A DNA stretch of 64,000 nucleotides from Oscillospiraceae bacterium (GCA_029983685.1 JASBZA010000003.1:113736-177735), one strand, 5' to 3'. Shown: positions 41,728 through 51,483, counted from the first letter of the stretch. Program-made: numbers and translations. The notes: generated from the letters alone by a model not told the origin.

Positions 41728-41756
41728 TAAGCCTTACTTCGGCCGGGTAGGGCTTA
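41728..41756 (+). other. Intercistronic hairpin before the binding-protein gene
   Basis: TAAGCCTTAC (41728-41737) pairs completely with GTAGGGCTTA (41747-41756), one pair being G-U, around a 9-base loop. No T run follows, so it is not a terminator. Such hairpins often protect the 5' end of a processed, abundant binding-protein mRNA. Confidence 0.6.
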
Positions 41757-41787
41757 AGCTGAACAGTAGTAAGAAAGGAAGAAAAAA

Positions 41788-43320
41788 ATGAAGAAATTAG
41801 CAAGTGTCTTATTGGCCGCTACGATGGCTATGTCTGTTGCCGCTTGTAACAATGACGGATCCAAGCCATCCGAATCAGAGTCGGGCAAGTCCGAAGCGCC
41901 TTCGACGACGCAGTCAGCGGATGCTCAATCGTCCGAGTCCGAGACTGCTGAATCTACAGCACCCAGCGGTGAAGTTGTTAACCTGAAATGGGTAGCCGTC
42001 GGTTCTGGTATGCCTAAGAACTACGATACCTGGAAAGAAAACATTGATCCTTATTTGGCCGAGAAAATCGGTGTCAACATTGACATGGAAATTGTCGGCT
42101 GGGGCGACTGGGACGCCCGTCGTGCAACCATGGTATCCACAGGCGGTGACGATTACGATATTATGTTCACCAACGGCGGTACCTACATGAATGATGTAAA
42201 GACCGGTGTATTCATGGATATTACCGACATGGTTAATACCAGCATGAGTGATTTGGTTCCCTATATTCCGGCTGACTATTGGGAAGCCTGCAAGATTAAC
42301 GGCAAACTTTACGGTGTTCCTACCTATAAAGATTCTTCCCAGACTGAATATATCGTATGGGATATGGATATGGCAGAAAAAGCCGGTATCGATCCTTCCA
42401 CGATTGATTCTTTCGAGAAGATGACTCCGGCCCTGAAAGCTATCAAAGAAACCACCGGCGAAGCTTCTTTTGTTCAGAAAAAAGAAGGCGCCAACTATAT
42501 TACCTATCTTTATGACGGCATGGGTGCCGGCCTTCCCGGTTTAGGTGTCCGTTATGACGATCCCGAAGGCAAGGTTGTCTTTGCTTACGAGCAAGATGAC
42601 GTCATGTCAAACCTGAAGACTCTCCATCAATGGTTCTTGGACGGTATTATCAACTCTGACGCTGCTGTTAAGGCTGATGACGAAGGCTACAAGCCCGTAA
42701 TTATCGCTCAAGGCTGGTCCGGCGCTGCCAAAACTACTTGGGGTCGTAACATCGGTACCGAGAACGCTGAGGCTTTCCAATGGGGTCCTACCGTTATGTC
42801 TAACGAAACTGTTCGCGGTTCTATGAACTGTATCAATGCCAACAGCAAGAATCCCGAGAAGGCTTTGGAGTTCTTACAGTTAGTAAACTTGGACAGCCAC
42901 GTACGTGATGCATTCTACTACGGTGTTGAAGGCGATAACTTCGAATATGTCGGTGAAGGCGATGCACGTCGTGTTCACAAGAACAACATGGACTGGACTA
43001 TGGCCGGTTATACGCAAGGTACTTTCTTCACCGTTACACAGCAAGACGCTATCGATTTCAACGAGTGGGATGAAGTTAAAGAGCTGAACGAAAAGGCTAC
43101 ACCTTCCGTCCTCTTAGGTTTCACCTTGGATGTTGATCCCTTCCGTGACCAGTTAACCAACTGTGCCGAAATCTACACCCGTTATCAAGCAGAACTTCTG
43201 ACCGGTACATCTGATCCTGAAGAAGCTGTTCCTCAGATGAAGGCCGAAATGGAAAAAGCCGGCTTGAACGACGTTATTGAAGGCGCCCAAAAGCAGGTAG
43301 ACGAATTCTTAAAGAAATAA
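41788..43320 (+). CDS. Extracellular solute-binding lipoprotein of the glycan importer
   Basis: A 510-residue lipoprotein that binds the oligosaccharide outside the membrane. The signal peptide MKKLASVLLAATMAMSVAAC ends in a lipobox with Cys20. A Ser/Glu/Thr-rich spacer (about 21-66) follows, then a large type I binding fold with many aromatic residues (GWGDWDARRATM; AQGWSGAAKTTWGRN). Its size fits binding proteins for oligosaccharides of the LplA/YtcQ type. AGTAAGAAAGGAAG lies before the ATG. A terminator-like hairpin follows the stop. Confidence 0.93.
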   Translation: MKKLASVLLAATMAMSVAACNNDGSKPSESESGKSEAPSTTQSADAQSSESETAESTAPSGEVVNLKWVAVGSGMPKNYDTWKENIDPYLAEKIGVNIDMEIVGWGDWDARRATMVSTGGDDYDIMFTNGGTYMNDVKTGVFMDITDMVNTSMSDLVPYIPADYWEACKINGKLYGVPTYKDSSQTEYIVWDMDMAEKAGIDPSTIDSFEKMTPALKAIKETTGEASFVQKKEGANYITYLYDGMGAGLPGLGVRYDDPEGKVVFAYEQDDVMSNLKTLHQWFLDGIINSDAAVKADDEGYKPVIIAQGWSGAAKTTWGRNIGTENAEAFQWGPTVMSNETVRGSMNCINANSKNPEKALEFLQLVNLDSHVRDAFYYGVEGDNFEYVGEGDARRVHKNNMDWTMAGYTQGTFFTVTQQDAIDFNEWDEVKELNEKATPSVLLGFTLDVDPFRDQLTNCAEIYTRYQAELLTGTSDPEEAVPQMKAEMEKAGLNDVIEGAQKQVDEFLKK

Positions 43321-43344
43321 AAGCTTAATTAATTAAGAGCTTGG

Positions 43345-43388
43345 GGGCGAGAAGACCTTATGTAAAGTATCGTCTTTTCGCCCTTTCT
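43345..43388 (+). terminator. Terminator or attenuator after the binding-protein gene
   Basis: GGGCGAGAAGAC (43345-43356) pairs with GTCTTTTCGCCC (43372-43383) with one G-U, followed by the short tract TTTCT. The weak T tract suggests partial read-through to the enzyme genes. Confidence 0.6.
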
Positions 43389-43443
43389 ATATGCATACTT
43401 ATGGCATAATGAAAAAAATAAAATAAGAAGAAGGATACATTCT

Positions 43444-44433
43444 ATGACCAAGATTATCGGGACAAATTTGACAAATATGCCCTGGCAAGAGCGCAAAACC
43501 GAAGGACCCTTACCCTTATGGCGTTTTGACCAAAATCCTATTATCGGGCGAGACGGTAATAAAGTCTCAAATAGTGTATTTAACAGTGCTATTGTCCCTT
43601 ACAAGGATGGCTATGCCGGTGTTTTCCGCTGTGACAGCCGTTCCATCAGCATGGACATTTTTGCCGGTTTTAGTGACGACGGTATCCACTGGCACATTGA
43701 AGATGAACCTATCCGATTCGAGGGGGATGACCCGGAAATTCTAAATCGCGAATTCCGTTACGATCCTCGAGTTATTTTAATTGATGATAAATACTATATC
43801 ACCTGGTGTAACGGTTATCATGGCCCTACTATAGGCCTAGGTTGGACCAAAGATTTTAAAACTTTTGTCCAAATGGAAAATGCATTCTTACCCTTTAATC
43901 GAAACGGTGTTTTATTTCCTCGTAAGATTAACGGCGAGTACATGATGCTTAGCAGGCCCAGTGATAACGGTCATACACCTTTCGGTGATATCTTTATAAG
44001 CCGCAGCCCTGACCTCACTTATTGGGGCAAACACCGTTTTGTTATGGGCGCGGAAAAAGGCGACTATTCAGCTTGGCAATCCACCAAAATCGGCCCCGGC
44101 CCTGTTCCGATTGAAACCGACGAAGGCTGGCTGATTATTTATCATGGTGTTATTACAACTTGTAACGGTTTTGTCTATCGTATGGGATCAGCCCTGCTGG
44201 ATATTGACGAGCCTTGGAAAGTCTTATACAGGACCAGAGACTACATTATGGCGCCTGACGTCCCCTATGAGCAATTAGGCGATGTCTCCAATGTTGTTTT
44301 CCCTTGTGCAACCATTCAAGATTCGGCCACGGGACGTATTGCTATCTATTACGGTGCAGCCGATACGGTAACCGGCATTGCCTTTACAACTGTAGATGAA
44401 CTTGTTGCGTACACTAAAAAGAACTCATTTTAG
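43444..44433 (+). CDS. GH130 beta-mannoside phosphorylase
   Basis: A 329-residue five-bladed beta-propeller enzyme. GH130 members use phosphate to split beta-mannosides such as Man-beta-1,4-GlcNAc or beta-1,4-mannobiose, releasing mannose-1-phosphate. Family features visible are NPIIGRDGN, NSAIVPYKDGYAGVFR, DDPEILNREFRYDPRV (the acid is the Asp of the YDPRV region near residue 105), and IGPGPVPIETDEGWLIIYHGV. With GH38, GH20 and ManA around it, Man-GlcNAc from N-glycans is the likely substrate, but the subfamily cannot be proved by eye. It has its own Shine-Dalgarno and is 11 bases before the GH38 gene. Confidence 0.88.
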   Translation: MTKIIGTNLTNMPWQERKTEGPLPLWRFDQNPIIGRDGNKVSNSVFNSAIVPYKDGYAGVFRCDSRSISMDIFAGFSDDGIHWHIEDEPIRFEGDDPEILNREFRYDPRVILIDDKYYITWCNGYHGPTIGLGWTKDFKTFVQMENAFLPFNRNGVLFPRKINGEYMMLSRPSDNGHTPFGDIFISRSPDLTYWGKHRFVMGAEKGDYSAWQSTKIGPGPVPIETDEGWLIIYHGVITTCNGFVYRMGSALLDIDEPWKVLYRTRDYIMAPDVPYEQLGDVSNVVFPCATIQDSATGRIAIYYGAADTVTGIAFTTVDELVAYTKKNSF

Positions 44434-44444
44434 CGAGGTAACCT

Positions 44445-47400
44445 ATGTTTTTATTGGATAAGAGAATTAATGTCATCGCCAAAGAGTTAAAAGACCTTTG
44501 TATTAAACAGTCTTTTCCTATTTTGCAATGGCAGTACAAGGAGGGAAGATACTTTCGTCCCGAAGAGGCAGACCAAAGTTCCGTATCCTACGAGAACTTT
44601 GATACTAAGACTATGTACTGGCACGGTATGGATAGGCATTATTGGTTCAAAACGACCTTTGAAGTACCGGAGACTTTGGACGGCAAGCAAATGTGGTTCA
44701 GAGCCGGTTCCTTGGACGGCTGGGATGCCAGAAATCCTCAGTTTGTTTTCTTCTTAAACGGCAAACCTATTCAGGGCATGGATACGAATCATAGAGAAGT
44801 CTTGATTACGGAATCGGCCAAAGCAGGGGAGACTTATCGGTTTGACCTGCAAGCTTGGACGGGTAATGTAGCAGATGATTTGCACCTGACCACCTCTGTA
44901 TATGAGCTGGATCCTAAGATTGCCAAGCTTTACTACGATATCCAAGTTCCACTTGAAGCTTTTTCCAGAATGGACAAGGAAAGCCGAGCCTATCTAAGCT
45001 TATTAAAAGCCTTGGATGATACCATTAATCTTTTAGATTTGAGAACACCTTACTCCGATACATTTTATGCATCTTTGGATCACGCACTCGACTTTATAGA
45101 AAAAACAGTCTATGAAGATTTGGCCGGCCATGACGAGGTCATTGCTTCTTGTATCGGCCATACCCATATTGATGTGGCTTGGTGGTGGACCGTTGAACAA
45201 ACCCGTGAAAAAGTGGTTAGAAGTTTCTCTACGGTTTTAAAACTCATGGATGAATACCCTGACTATCATTTTATGTCCAGTCAGGCCGTCCTATATTCCT
45301 TCTTAAAGGAACGTTATCCCGATCTCTATAGCCAGGTAAAAGAGCGAATTGCCGAGAAGCGTTGGGAGCCCGAAGGTGGTATGTGGGTAGAAGCCGACTG
45401 TAATGTCACATCCGGTGAATCCTTAGTCCGCCAGTTCCTTCACGGTAAGCGTTTCTTCCGCGATGAATTCGGCGTGGATAATGTTATTTTATGGCTTCCG
45501 GATGTTTTCGGTTATTCGGGTGCTCTGCCTCAGATTATGAAAAAATCCGGCATCGATTACTTTATGACAACCAAACTGGCCTGGAATCAACTTAATAAGA
45601 TTCCTCATGACACCTTTAACTGGCGCGGTATTGATGGCAGTGAAGTGTTCACCCACATGATTACAACGCTCGGCGTAGGCCAGCCTGTTGAGAACTTCTT
45701 TACGACCTATAACGGCGAACTCCATCCGGATGCTATTATGGGCGGCTGGGAGCGTTATCAGGAAAAAGCCATTAATAACGATATTCTTATCAGTTACGGT
45801 TTCGGTGACGGTGGCGGCGGTCCTACCCGTAAGATGCTGGAAACCTCCGAAAGAATGGATAAAGGCGTCATGGGTATTCCTAAGGTGCGCCAAGTCTTTG
45901 CCCGCCAATATTTTGACGAACTCCATGACAGAGTTAAAGACGACCCCAGATTAGATACCTGGGAAGGTGAACTTTACTTCGAATACCATAGAGGCACACT
46001 AACGTCTATGGCCAGAAATAAGAGGTCGAACCGCAAATCGGAACTAGGGCTCATGGATACCGAGTTCTTGTCGGTCTTAACCCACGAAAATATCAACGAG
46101 AAATTAGATCCGCTATGGAAAACGGTGCTCGTAAATCAATTCCATGATATCTTGCCCGGAACCAGTATTCACGAAGTTTATGAAGTGACCAATCAAGAAT
46201 ATCAAGAAGTCAAAGAGACTCTGGAGACTATTCAAGATGAGCGCTTAGATGACTTAACGGATACTCTGAATACCGATAATAAGGAAGCTGGTTCCGGCCT
46301 TGTGGTTTTAAATACGACCGGTTTCGAAAGGTCTGATATCGTAGACTTAGGTGAGGTAAAAGCCAAGGCTTTAGTAGACTTCCAAGGGAAACTTTGGCCG
46401 GTTCAGAACACAGCCCAAGGTGGCGCCATCGCTTATGTTGAGAATCTTCCGGCCAAAGGTTACGAGACTTTTGCCTTAGCGGAAGAGAACGTGGAATCTG
46501 AATCGGCTTTCAGCTTTAGTGATGACTTCAATTTGGAAACACCTTTCTATTCAGTTCGCTTCAACGAAAAGGGTGAATTAGCTTCCGTATATGACAAAGA
46601 AAACGATCGCGAAATTCTTCAGGAAGGTCAGGCTGGTAATATCTTTAGAATGTATGAAGATAAACCTCTGGACTACGACAACTGGGATATCGAGAATTAT
46701 TATGTTGAGAAGTTCTGGGATTGGGATAGCTATGATGCATTCGAATGGACTGAAAAAGGCCCGGTCAGAGCAACCTTGCACATTGAGAAGTCGCTTTCCA
46801 AATCGACCCTAAGTCAAGACATTCATTTCTATAAAGACAAGAGACGTATCGATTTTGTTACCAAGGTCGATTGGAAGGAAGCCCAGCACTTATTGAAGGT
46901 ACATTTCCCTGTTGATATCCATACCGATGAAGCAACCTTCGATATTCAGTTCGGTAACCTCAAGCGTAAAACCCATACCAATACCAGCTGGGATGTTGCC
47001 CGATTTGAGTCCTGCGGCCAAAAGTGGGTAGACTTGTCCGAAGGCCACTATGGGATTAGCCTTTTGAACGATTGTAAGTACGGACACTCGGTCCATGATT
47101 CCAACATCGGACTTACCTTGATTAAATCCGGTATTGTACCTAACCCGGTAACCGACCAGGAGATGCATTACTTCTCCTACAGCTTGTATCCCCATGCCGG
47201 TGATTGGCGTCAAGGCCAAACGGTTAAAGAATCCTATTTCTTTAACCAGGAGACCTTTAGTCGTCCAGTCGCTTTAGACCAGCAAAAGAATTTAGAGTCC
47301 TTCTCTTTGGCATCCGTTAACAAAGCTAACGTAGTCATCGAAACCATCAAATATGCCGTAGATGATGAAGATATCATTGTTCGTCTTTATGAGTCCGACA

Positions 47401-47585
47401 ATGCCAAAACCAAGGCCAGATTGAGCTGGGGCGAGCGTGTAAGTCGAGTGGTAGAATGTAACTTGATGGAAGAAGATTTGGAAGACCAAGCCGACTTTAA
47501 GCTAAGAGACGAGGGAGAAGGCTCGGCTTTCGACTTCGAGATCAAACCTTACGAGATAAAAACCTATCGTCTGACTTTGGCCTAA
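44445..47585 (+). CDS. GH38 alpha-mannosidase
   Basis: A 1046-residue cytoplasmic alpha-mannosidase without a signal peptide. The zinc motif HTHIDVAWWW is near residue 240, and the catalytic nucleophile Asp lies in WLPDVFGYSG near residue 352. A beta-sandwich N-terminal domain (about 1-220) precedes the catalytic barrel, and beta domains fill the C-terminal half. It would trim alpha-linked mannose from imported high-mannose or complex N-glycan pieces, giving the Man-GlcNAc core for the GH130 enzyme. GAGGT lies upstream of the ATG. Confidence 0.94.
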   Translation: MFLLDKRINVIAKELKDLCIKQSFPILQWQYKEGRYFRPEEADQSSVSYENFDTKTMYWHGMDRHYWFKTTFEVPETLDGKQMWFRAGSLDGWDARNPQFVFFLNGKPIQGMDTNHREVLITESAKAGETYRFDLQAWTGNVADDLHLTTSVYELDPKIAKLYYDIQVPLEAFSRMDKESRAYLSLLKALDDTINLLDLRTPYSDTFYASLDHALDFIEKTVYEDLAGHDEVIASCIGHTHIDVAWWWTVEQTREKVVRSFSTVLKLMDEYPDYHFMSSQAVLYSFLKERYPDLYSQVKERIAEKRWEPEGGMWVEADCNVTSGESLVRQFLHGKRFFRDEFGVDNVILWLPDVFGYSGALPQIMKKSGIDYFMTTKLAWNQLNKIPHDTFNWRGIDGSEVFTHMITTLGVGQPVENFFTTYNGELHPDAIMGGWERYQEKAINNDILISYGFGDGGGGPTRKMLETSERMDKGVMGIPKVRQVFARQYFDELHDRVKDDPRLDTWEGELYFEYHRGTLTSMARNKRSNRKSELGLMDTEFLSVLTHENINEKLDPLWKTVLVNQFHDILPGTSIHEVYEVTNQEYQEVKETLETIQDERLDDLTDTLNTDNKEAGSGLVVLNTTGFERSDIVDLGEVKAKALVDFQGKLWPVQNTAQGGAIAYVENLPAKGYETFALAEENVESESAFSFSDDFNLETPFYSVRFNEKGELASVYDKENDREILQEGQAGNIFRMYEDKPLDYDNWDIENYYVEKFWDWDSYDAFEWTEKGPVRATLHIEKSLSKSTLSQDIHFYKDKRRIDFVTKVDWKEAQHLLKVHFPVDIHTDEATFDIQFGNLKRKTHTNTSWDVARFESCGQKWVDLSEGHYGISLLNDCKYGHSVHDSNIGLTLIKSGIVPNPVTDQEMHYFSYSLYPHAGDWRQGQTVKESYFFNQETFSRPVALDQQKNLESFSLASVNKANVVIETIKYAVDDEDIIVRLYESDNAKTKARLSWGERVSRVVECNLMEEDLEDQADFKLRDEGEGSAFDFEIKPYEIKTYRLTLA

Positions 47586-47619
47586 AAGGCCAAAAAAGAC
47601 CCAAAGAAACGGAGTGTGT

Positions 47620-48570
47620 ATGAAGCCTTTTTTACTGGAACCTTTCCCTAAAGCCTATATCTGGGGCGGACAAAATTTAGTGCGCTTTGGTAAGACTTTA
47701 AAGGCAGACAAAATGGCCGAATCCTGGGAGCTGTCGGCTCATCCGGACGGACCGGCCAAGATTAAAACAGGACCTTTAAAAGGGATGTCATTTATAGACT
47801 TTGTAAATAACTATCCCGGAGAGTGGAAGAGAGATGAGGATAAGGCTGAGGGCGCCAACCCGAATTTTCCCATTCTGGTTAAGTTTATTGATGCCCAAAA
47901 TAGCTTGTCCATTCAAGTCCATCCCAACGATTCTTATGCTATGGAGCATGAGGGTGAGTTCGGCAAGACCGAGATGTGGTATATCTTGGAAGCAGAGCCG
48001 GATGCCTTCTTATACTATGGCTTTGAGCACGAAATCGGCCGTGAAGAGTTCGCTGAACGTATTAAAAATGATACCTTAACCGAGGTCTTACATCGTCAAC
48101 CGGTTAAAGCCGGTGAGGCCTACTTTATTCCGGCCGGTACCATTCATGCTATAGGAAAAGGCATTGTTCTGGCAGAAATTCAGCAAAGCTCCAATAGTAC
48201 CTATCGGGTATATGACTTCGGTAGGCGAGATAAAGACGGTAATTTAAGACCTCTTCACATTGACAAAGCTATTGATGTCACCGAACTTAAACCGGTAGAA
48301 GTCAAATCCCCTCTAAAAGAGAACGAGACCGGACGTTTTATTGACTGTCCTTACTTTCGCGTCGCCAAATTAGACCTCCATGGTAATTTCGAGTCTAAGG
48401 GCTTGGGCCATGAGGGTTTTAGAGCCTTACTCTTCTTGGATGGCGAAGCAACTCTAAGAGACGGAGACAATACCATGGTCTGTGAGAAGGGGGATTGCCT
48501 CTTCATTCCCGCAAGCTGCTTGGGCTTTAGCCTAGACGGTAAAGCCTCCATTCTGGACATCAGTCACTAG
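47620..48570 (+). CDS. manA: Mannose-6-phosphate isomerase (class I)
   Basis: Interconverts mannose-6-phosphate and fructose-6-phosphate, taking mannose from the locus into glycolysis. The 316-residue protein is a double cupin. Zinc ligands lie in IQVHPNDSYAMEHEGEFGKTEMWYIL (about 95-120) and in PAGTIHAIGKG (about 170). ILVKFIDAQNSLS just upstream is a PMI signature. The start is ATG 47620 behind GGAG; a GTG at 47614 is less likely. It is the last gene of the plus-strand glycan operon and is 11 bases from the convergent mutase gene. Confidence 0.94.
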   Translation: MKPFLLEPFPKAYIWGGQNLVRFGKTLKADKMAESWELSAHPDGPAKIKTGPLKGMSFIDFVNNYPGEWKRDEDKAEGANPNFPILVKFIDAQNSLSIQVHPNDSYAMEHEGEFGKTEMWYILEAEPDAFLYYGFEHEIGREEFAERIKNDTLTEVLHRQPVKAGEAYFIPAGTIHAIGKGIVLAEIQQSSNSTYRVYDFGRRDKDGNLRPLHIDKAIDVTELKPVEVKSPLKENETGRFIDCPYFRVAKLDLHGNFESKGLGHEGFRALLFLDGEATLRDGDNTMVCEKGDCLFIPASCLGFSLDGKASILDISH

Positions 48571-48581
48571 TTAGACTTCTA

Positions 48582-50318
48582 TTAAAAGTCACTTAGTTTG
48601 CTGAAATAGGAGCGGAATGCCTGAAGTTTACTTTGGGCATCCGCTTTATTTTTACCTCGAACCGAAATATAGACCTTAAGTTTAGGCTCGGTTCCGGAAG
48701 GTCTTAATGTAATAGTGGAATCATCTTCCAAGGTCCAGCATAATACATCCGCCTTTGGGATATATGCCAAAGCTTTTTCTGTAGTATTCTCATGGCTATT
48801 GGGGTCGGACCCAAGCTGATCCATTAGATAATCTTTGCTTTCTTTGACGGCCACAGAAGCTATTTTTTCGGGTCTCTTATCACGGAAGTTTTGCATAAGG
48901 TCAGCCATGTGTTTGGCTCCTTCTTGGCCTTCAAAGGTATAGGAATCCAGACTTGCCAGATAGTAGCCGTATGTTTCATAGAGATTCTCTAATACTTCTA
49001 ATAAGTTATTGCCTTGTGCCTTATAGTAGGCGGCCATATCCGTGATGAGCAGGACAGCATTGATCGCGTCTTTATCTCTTACGTAACTTCCGGATAGGTA
49101 ACCGCAGGACTCTTCAAAGCCGAATATATAGCGTTTGGCTTGATTGATCTTTTCTAAGATGCCGATTTTTTCGCCGATGAATTTAAAGCCCGTTAAAACG
49201 TTTATCACGCGTACATCGTGAGCCGAGGCAATAGCTTCCGCCATGCGGGACGTTACGATGGTTTTAACCGCTATGGGGGCTTCCGGCATGGTTTTTAATT
49301 CATTACGCCTCCGGCAGATATAATTAAGTAATAATACGCCGACTTGATTGCCGGTCAGGAGTTGATAGTCCCCTTGCTTATCACGGACACCTACGCCGAC
49401 GCGGTCTGAATCAGGATCGGTAGCCAGAACTAAATCGGCAGCTTTATCTTTGGCCAAAGTAAGACTTAGAGTCATAGCCTCCTTCATCTCTGGATTGGGA
49501 TAAGGGCAAGTAGGGAAGTGGCCGTCCGGATCGGCTTGTTCGTCTACCATATGAATATTTTTATAGCCCGCTCGGTCCAGAATTGATAAAACACAAGTCT
49601 TACCGGCACCGTTAAGGGGACTGTAGACGATATTTAAATCGGGATAAGGCGCTGTCTTTTCTAAACGTTCTTGATAGACATGATCCAGATACGCATCTGT
49701 AATGGACTTTGGAATGGTGTGAATACGTTGAGTTGCCTGATCGGATGCTTGCTTGATATCGTCAAAAATATCTAAGACTTCTATGTGATTCAGTATAGCA
49801 CCGGCTATTTCTGTAGTAATCTGGCAACCGTCCGGTCCGTAGACCTTATAGCCGTTATATTCAGCCGGATTGTGGGATGCCGTAATGCAGATACCCGCAC
49901 CGCATTCCAAGGCCCTAACGGCAAAACTAAGCGAGGGGGTAGGCATAAGCGTGGGATATATCCATGCTTCTATACCGTTTGCGGCAAAGACCAGGGCAGC
50001 TTCTCGGGCGAAGACATCGGACTTGATTCGGCTGTCGTATGCGATGGCAATCTTTTGAGGTAAGTCTTGGGACTTTAGCCAATTGGCCAAACCTTGAGAA
50101 GCTTTACGCACTGTATAGATGTTCATGCGATTGGTTCCGACACTTATTTTTCCTCTTAAGCCTCCGGTTCCAAAGCTAAGATTTTTATAAAAACGATCGT
50201 TTAAAGCCGATTCGTCATTACGGTCTATAAGTCCTTGTAGCTCTTGCTTTAAATCTGAATGATTTTCTAATTGATTAAGCCAGGTTTTAACAGTCTGTGA
50301 TGAACTCCAAGTTGTCAT
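48582..50318 (-). CDS. Phosphomannomutase/phosphoglucomutase (alpha-D-phosphohexomutase)
   Basis: Moves the phosphate between C1 and C6 of mannose or glucose. The 578 residues fit the PgcA type. The phosphoserine loop is TASHNPAEYNGYK near residue 142, the metal loop is ATDPDSDRVGV near 300, the sugar loop is FEESCGYL near 400, and the phosphate-binding end is RPSGTEPKLKVY. In this setting it would convert mannose-1-phosphate made by the GH130 enzyme into mannose-6-phosphate for ManA; glucose-1-phosphate from GlgP is an equally possible substrate. It is convergent with manA. Confidence 0.93.
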   Translation of the reverse strand: MTTWSSSQTVKTWLNQLENHSDLKQELQGLIDRNDESALNDRFYKNLSFGTGGLRGKISVGTNRMNIYTVRKASQGLANWLKSQDLPQKIAIAYDSRIKSDVFAREAALVFAANGIEAWIYPTLMPTPSLSFAVRALECGAGICITASHNPAEYNGYKVYGPDGCQITTEIAGAILNHIEVLDIFDDIKQASDQATQRIHTIPKSITDAYLDHVYQERLEKTAPYPDLNIVYSPLNGAGKTCVLSILDRAGYKNIHMVDEQADPDGHFPTCPYPNPEMKEAMTLSLTLAKDKAADLVLATDPDSDRVGVGVRDKQGDYQLLTGNQVGVLLLNYICRRRNELKTMPEAPIAVKTIVTSRMAEAIASAHDVRVINVLTGFKFIGEKIGILEKINQAKRYIFGFEESCGYLSGSYVRDKDAINAVLLITDMAAYYKAQGNNLLEVLENLYETYGYYLASLDSYTFEGQEGAKHMADLMQNFRDKRPEKIASVAVKESKDYLMDQLGSDPNSHENTTEKALAYIPKADVLCWTLEDDSTITLRPSGTEPKLKVYISVRGKNKADAQSKLQAFRSYFSKLSDF

Positions 50319-50502
50319 GGTTTACCTCTATACATTATCTTTATACTCTTTATTATGGGACTTCAAGAGCCTTTTGTCTTCTTTATTTGCCGATATTTAA
50401 CAAAATTTAAGGCTTCAATGTTGAATTGTTGTGCCGGCTAAACTAAAATTTAAAGGGTAATGCAAGTGATTTGGCTTTGGCCAAAAATTAAGGAGAGGAA
50501 TT

Positions 50503-51297
50503 ATGCGTAAGAAAATTATTTTGCTGTTCGTTACACTATTTTTAGTAGCGAATGTCTCTGCTTGCGGTTCTAAGGATAAGCCGTCCGAATCTTCCGCTAG
50601 TGAAAGTAAGACTAGCGAGATGAGCAGCTCGGAAGCTACGAATACGGAAAGTACTCCTGTAGTAAGTACGACGACTGATCCGACAAGTGAGGCTACGACA
50701 AGCAAAGAAACCACATCCCAAGCAAGTACTACACCCGATCAAAGCAGTTCGGAGAGTAGCGCTCCTAAAGGTTCCGAGGCTTCCGGTAAAGTTGAATTAG
50801 GCGATCAATATGTTAATATGGAGCAGAGAAGTTTCGCCATCAACGGCAAAGTGTATACTTTAGGCAAAACAACCTTGCAAGAGATGATTGATGACGGTGT
50901 ACCTTTTGATGAAGATGATATTGCCAATGCCGATAATAATTTAGGGAAGAACTCAACCTCGCCTCCTTTCAAGATTCAACTTGCCGAGTATTATACGGCT
51001 CAAGTTTCGGTTGGTAACTTTACGGATGAAAACGTAGTAACGAAGACGGCACCTATCTCTTGGGTATATTTGCCGATTCACCTGGACAAGGATGAAGGCC
51101 AAATGCAATTCGCATTCCCTCTTGATATGACCAGGGATCAATTAATTGAGAAGGCAGGAGAGCCCAGCTCCGAAAAGAACAATACCGTAGAGTATAAGGC
51201 TGAGGCCGAGAAATATATAGGTGATTCGGGTTACCGCTTTGACTTTAATGCACAAGACGGAAGTCTGCAGTATGTAACCATCAACTATAAACCTTAA
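50503..51297 (+). CDS. Lipoprotein of unknown function
   Basis: 264 residues. The signal peptide MRKKIILLFVTLFLVANVSAC ends in a lipobox with Cys21. Residues 22-100 are a Ser/Thr/Glu-rich linker, probably a flexible spacer through the wall. The folded domain (about 105-264) begins FAINGKVYTLGKTTLQEMIDDG and contains a FPLDMTRDQLIEKAGEP segment. Similar phrasing is seen in small secreted proteins of Clostridia, but I do not recognise a named family. GAGAGGA precedes the ATG. The gene ends at its own terminator and forms a single unit. Confidence 0.82.
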   Translation: MRKKIILLFVTLFLVANVSACGSKDKPSESSASESKTSEMSSSEATNTESTPVVSTTTDPTSEATTSKETTSQASTTPDQSSSESSAPKGSEASGKVELGDQYVNMEQRSFAINGKVYTLGKTTLQEMIDDGVPFDEDDIANADNNLGKNSTSPPFKIQLAEYYTAQVSVGNFTDENVVTKTAPISWVYLPIHLDKDEGQMQFAFPLDMTRDQLIEKAGEPSSEKNNTVEYKAEAEKYIGDSGYRFDFNAQDGSLQYVTINYKP

Positions 51298-51321
51298 GCA
51301 TAAATTGTATTAAGAATGAGG

Positions 51322-51352
51322 AGACCGGTTTCGTAAGGAGCCGGTCTTTTTT
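51322..51352 (+). terminator. Terminator after the lipoprotein gene
   Basis: AGACCGG (51322-51328) pairs with CCGGTCT (51341-51347), followed by six T. It sits back to back with the terminator of the minus-strand tRNA-Ser. Confidence 0.85.
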
Positions 51353-51356
51353 GTAT

Positions 51357-51388
51357 AAAAAAAGACCCCTGAACTATCAAGGGTCTTC
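51357..51388 (-). terminator. Terminator after tRNA-Ser
   Basis: On the minus strand AGACCC and GGGTCT form a stem, followed by seven T (the A run at 51357-51363). Confidence 0.8.
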
Positions 51389-51394
51389 TTATCT

Positions 51395-51483
51395 TGGCGG
51401 AGAAGGAGGGATTCGAACCCTCGCACGCTTACACGTCTAACGATTTAGCAAACCGTCCCCTTCAGCCTCTTGGGTACTTCTCC
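51395..51483 (-). tRNA. tRNA-Ser (GCT)
   Basis: An 89-base class II tRNA on the minus strand. Acceptor GGAGAAG pairs with CTTCTCC, the anticodon loop TTGCTAA reads GCT, a long variable arm (AGACGTGTAAGCGT region) is present, and CCA is encoded (51395-51397). Confidence 0.95.
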
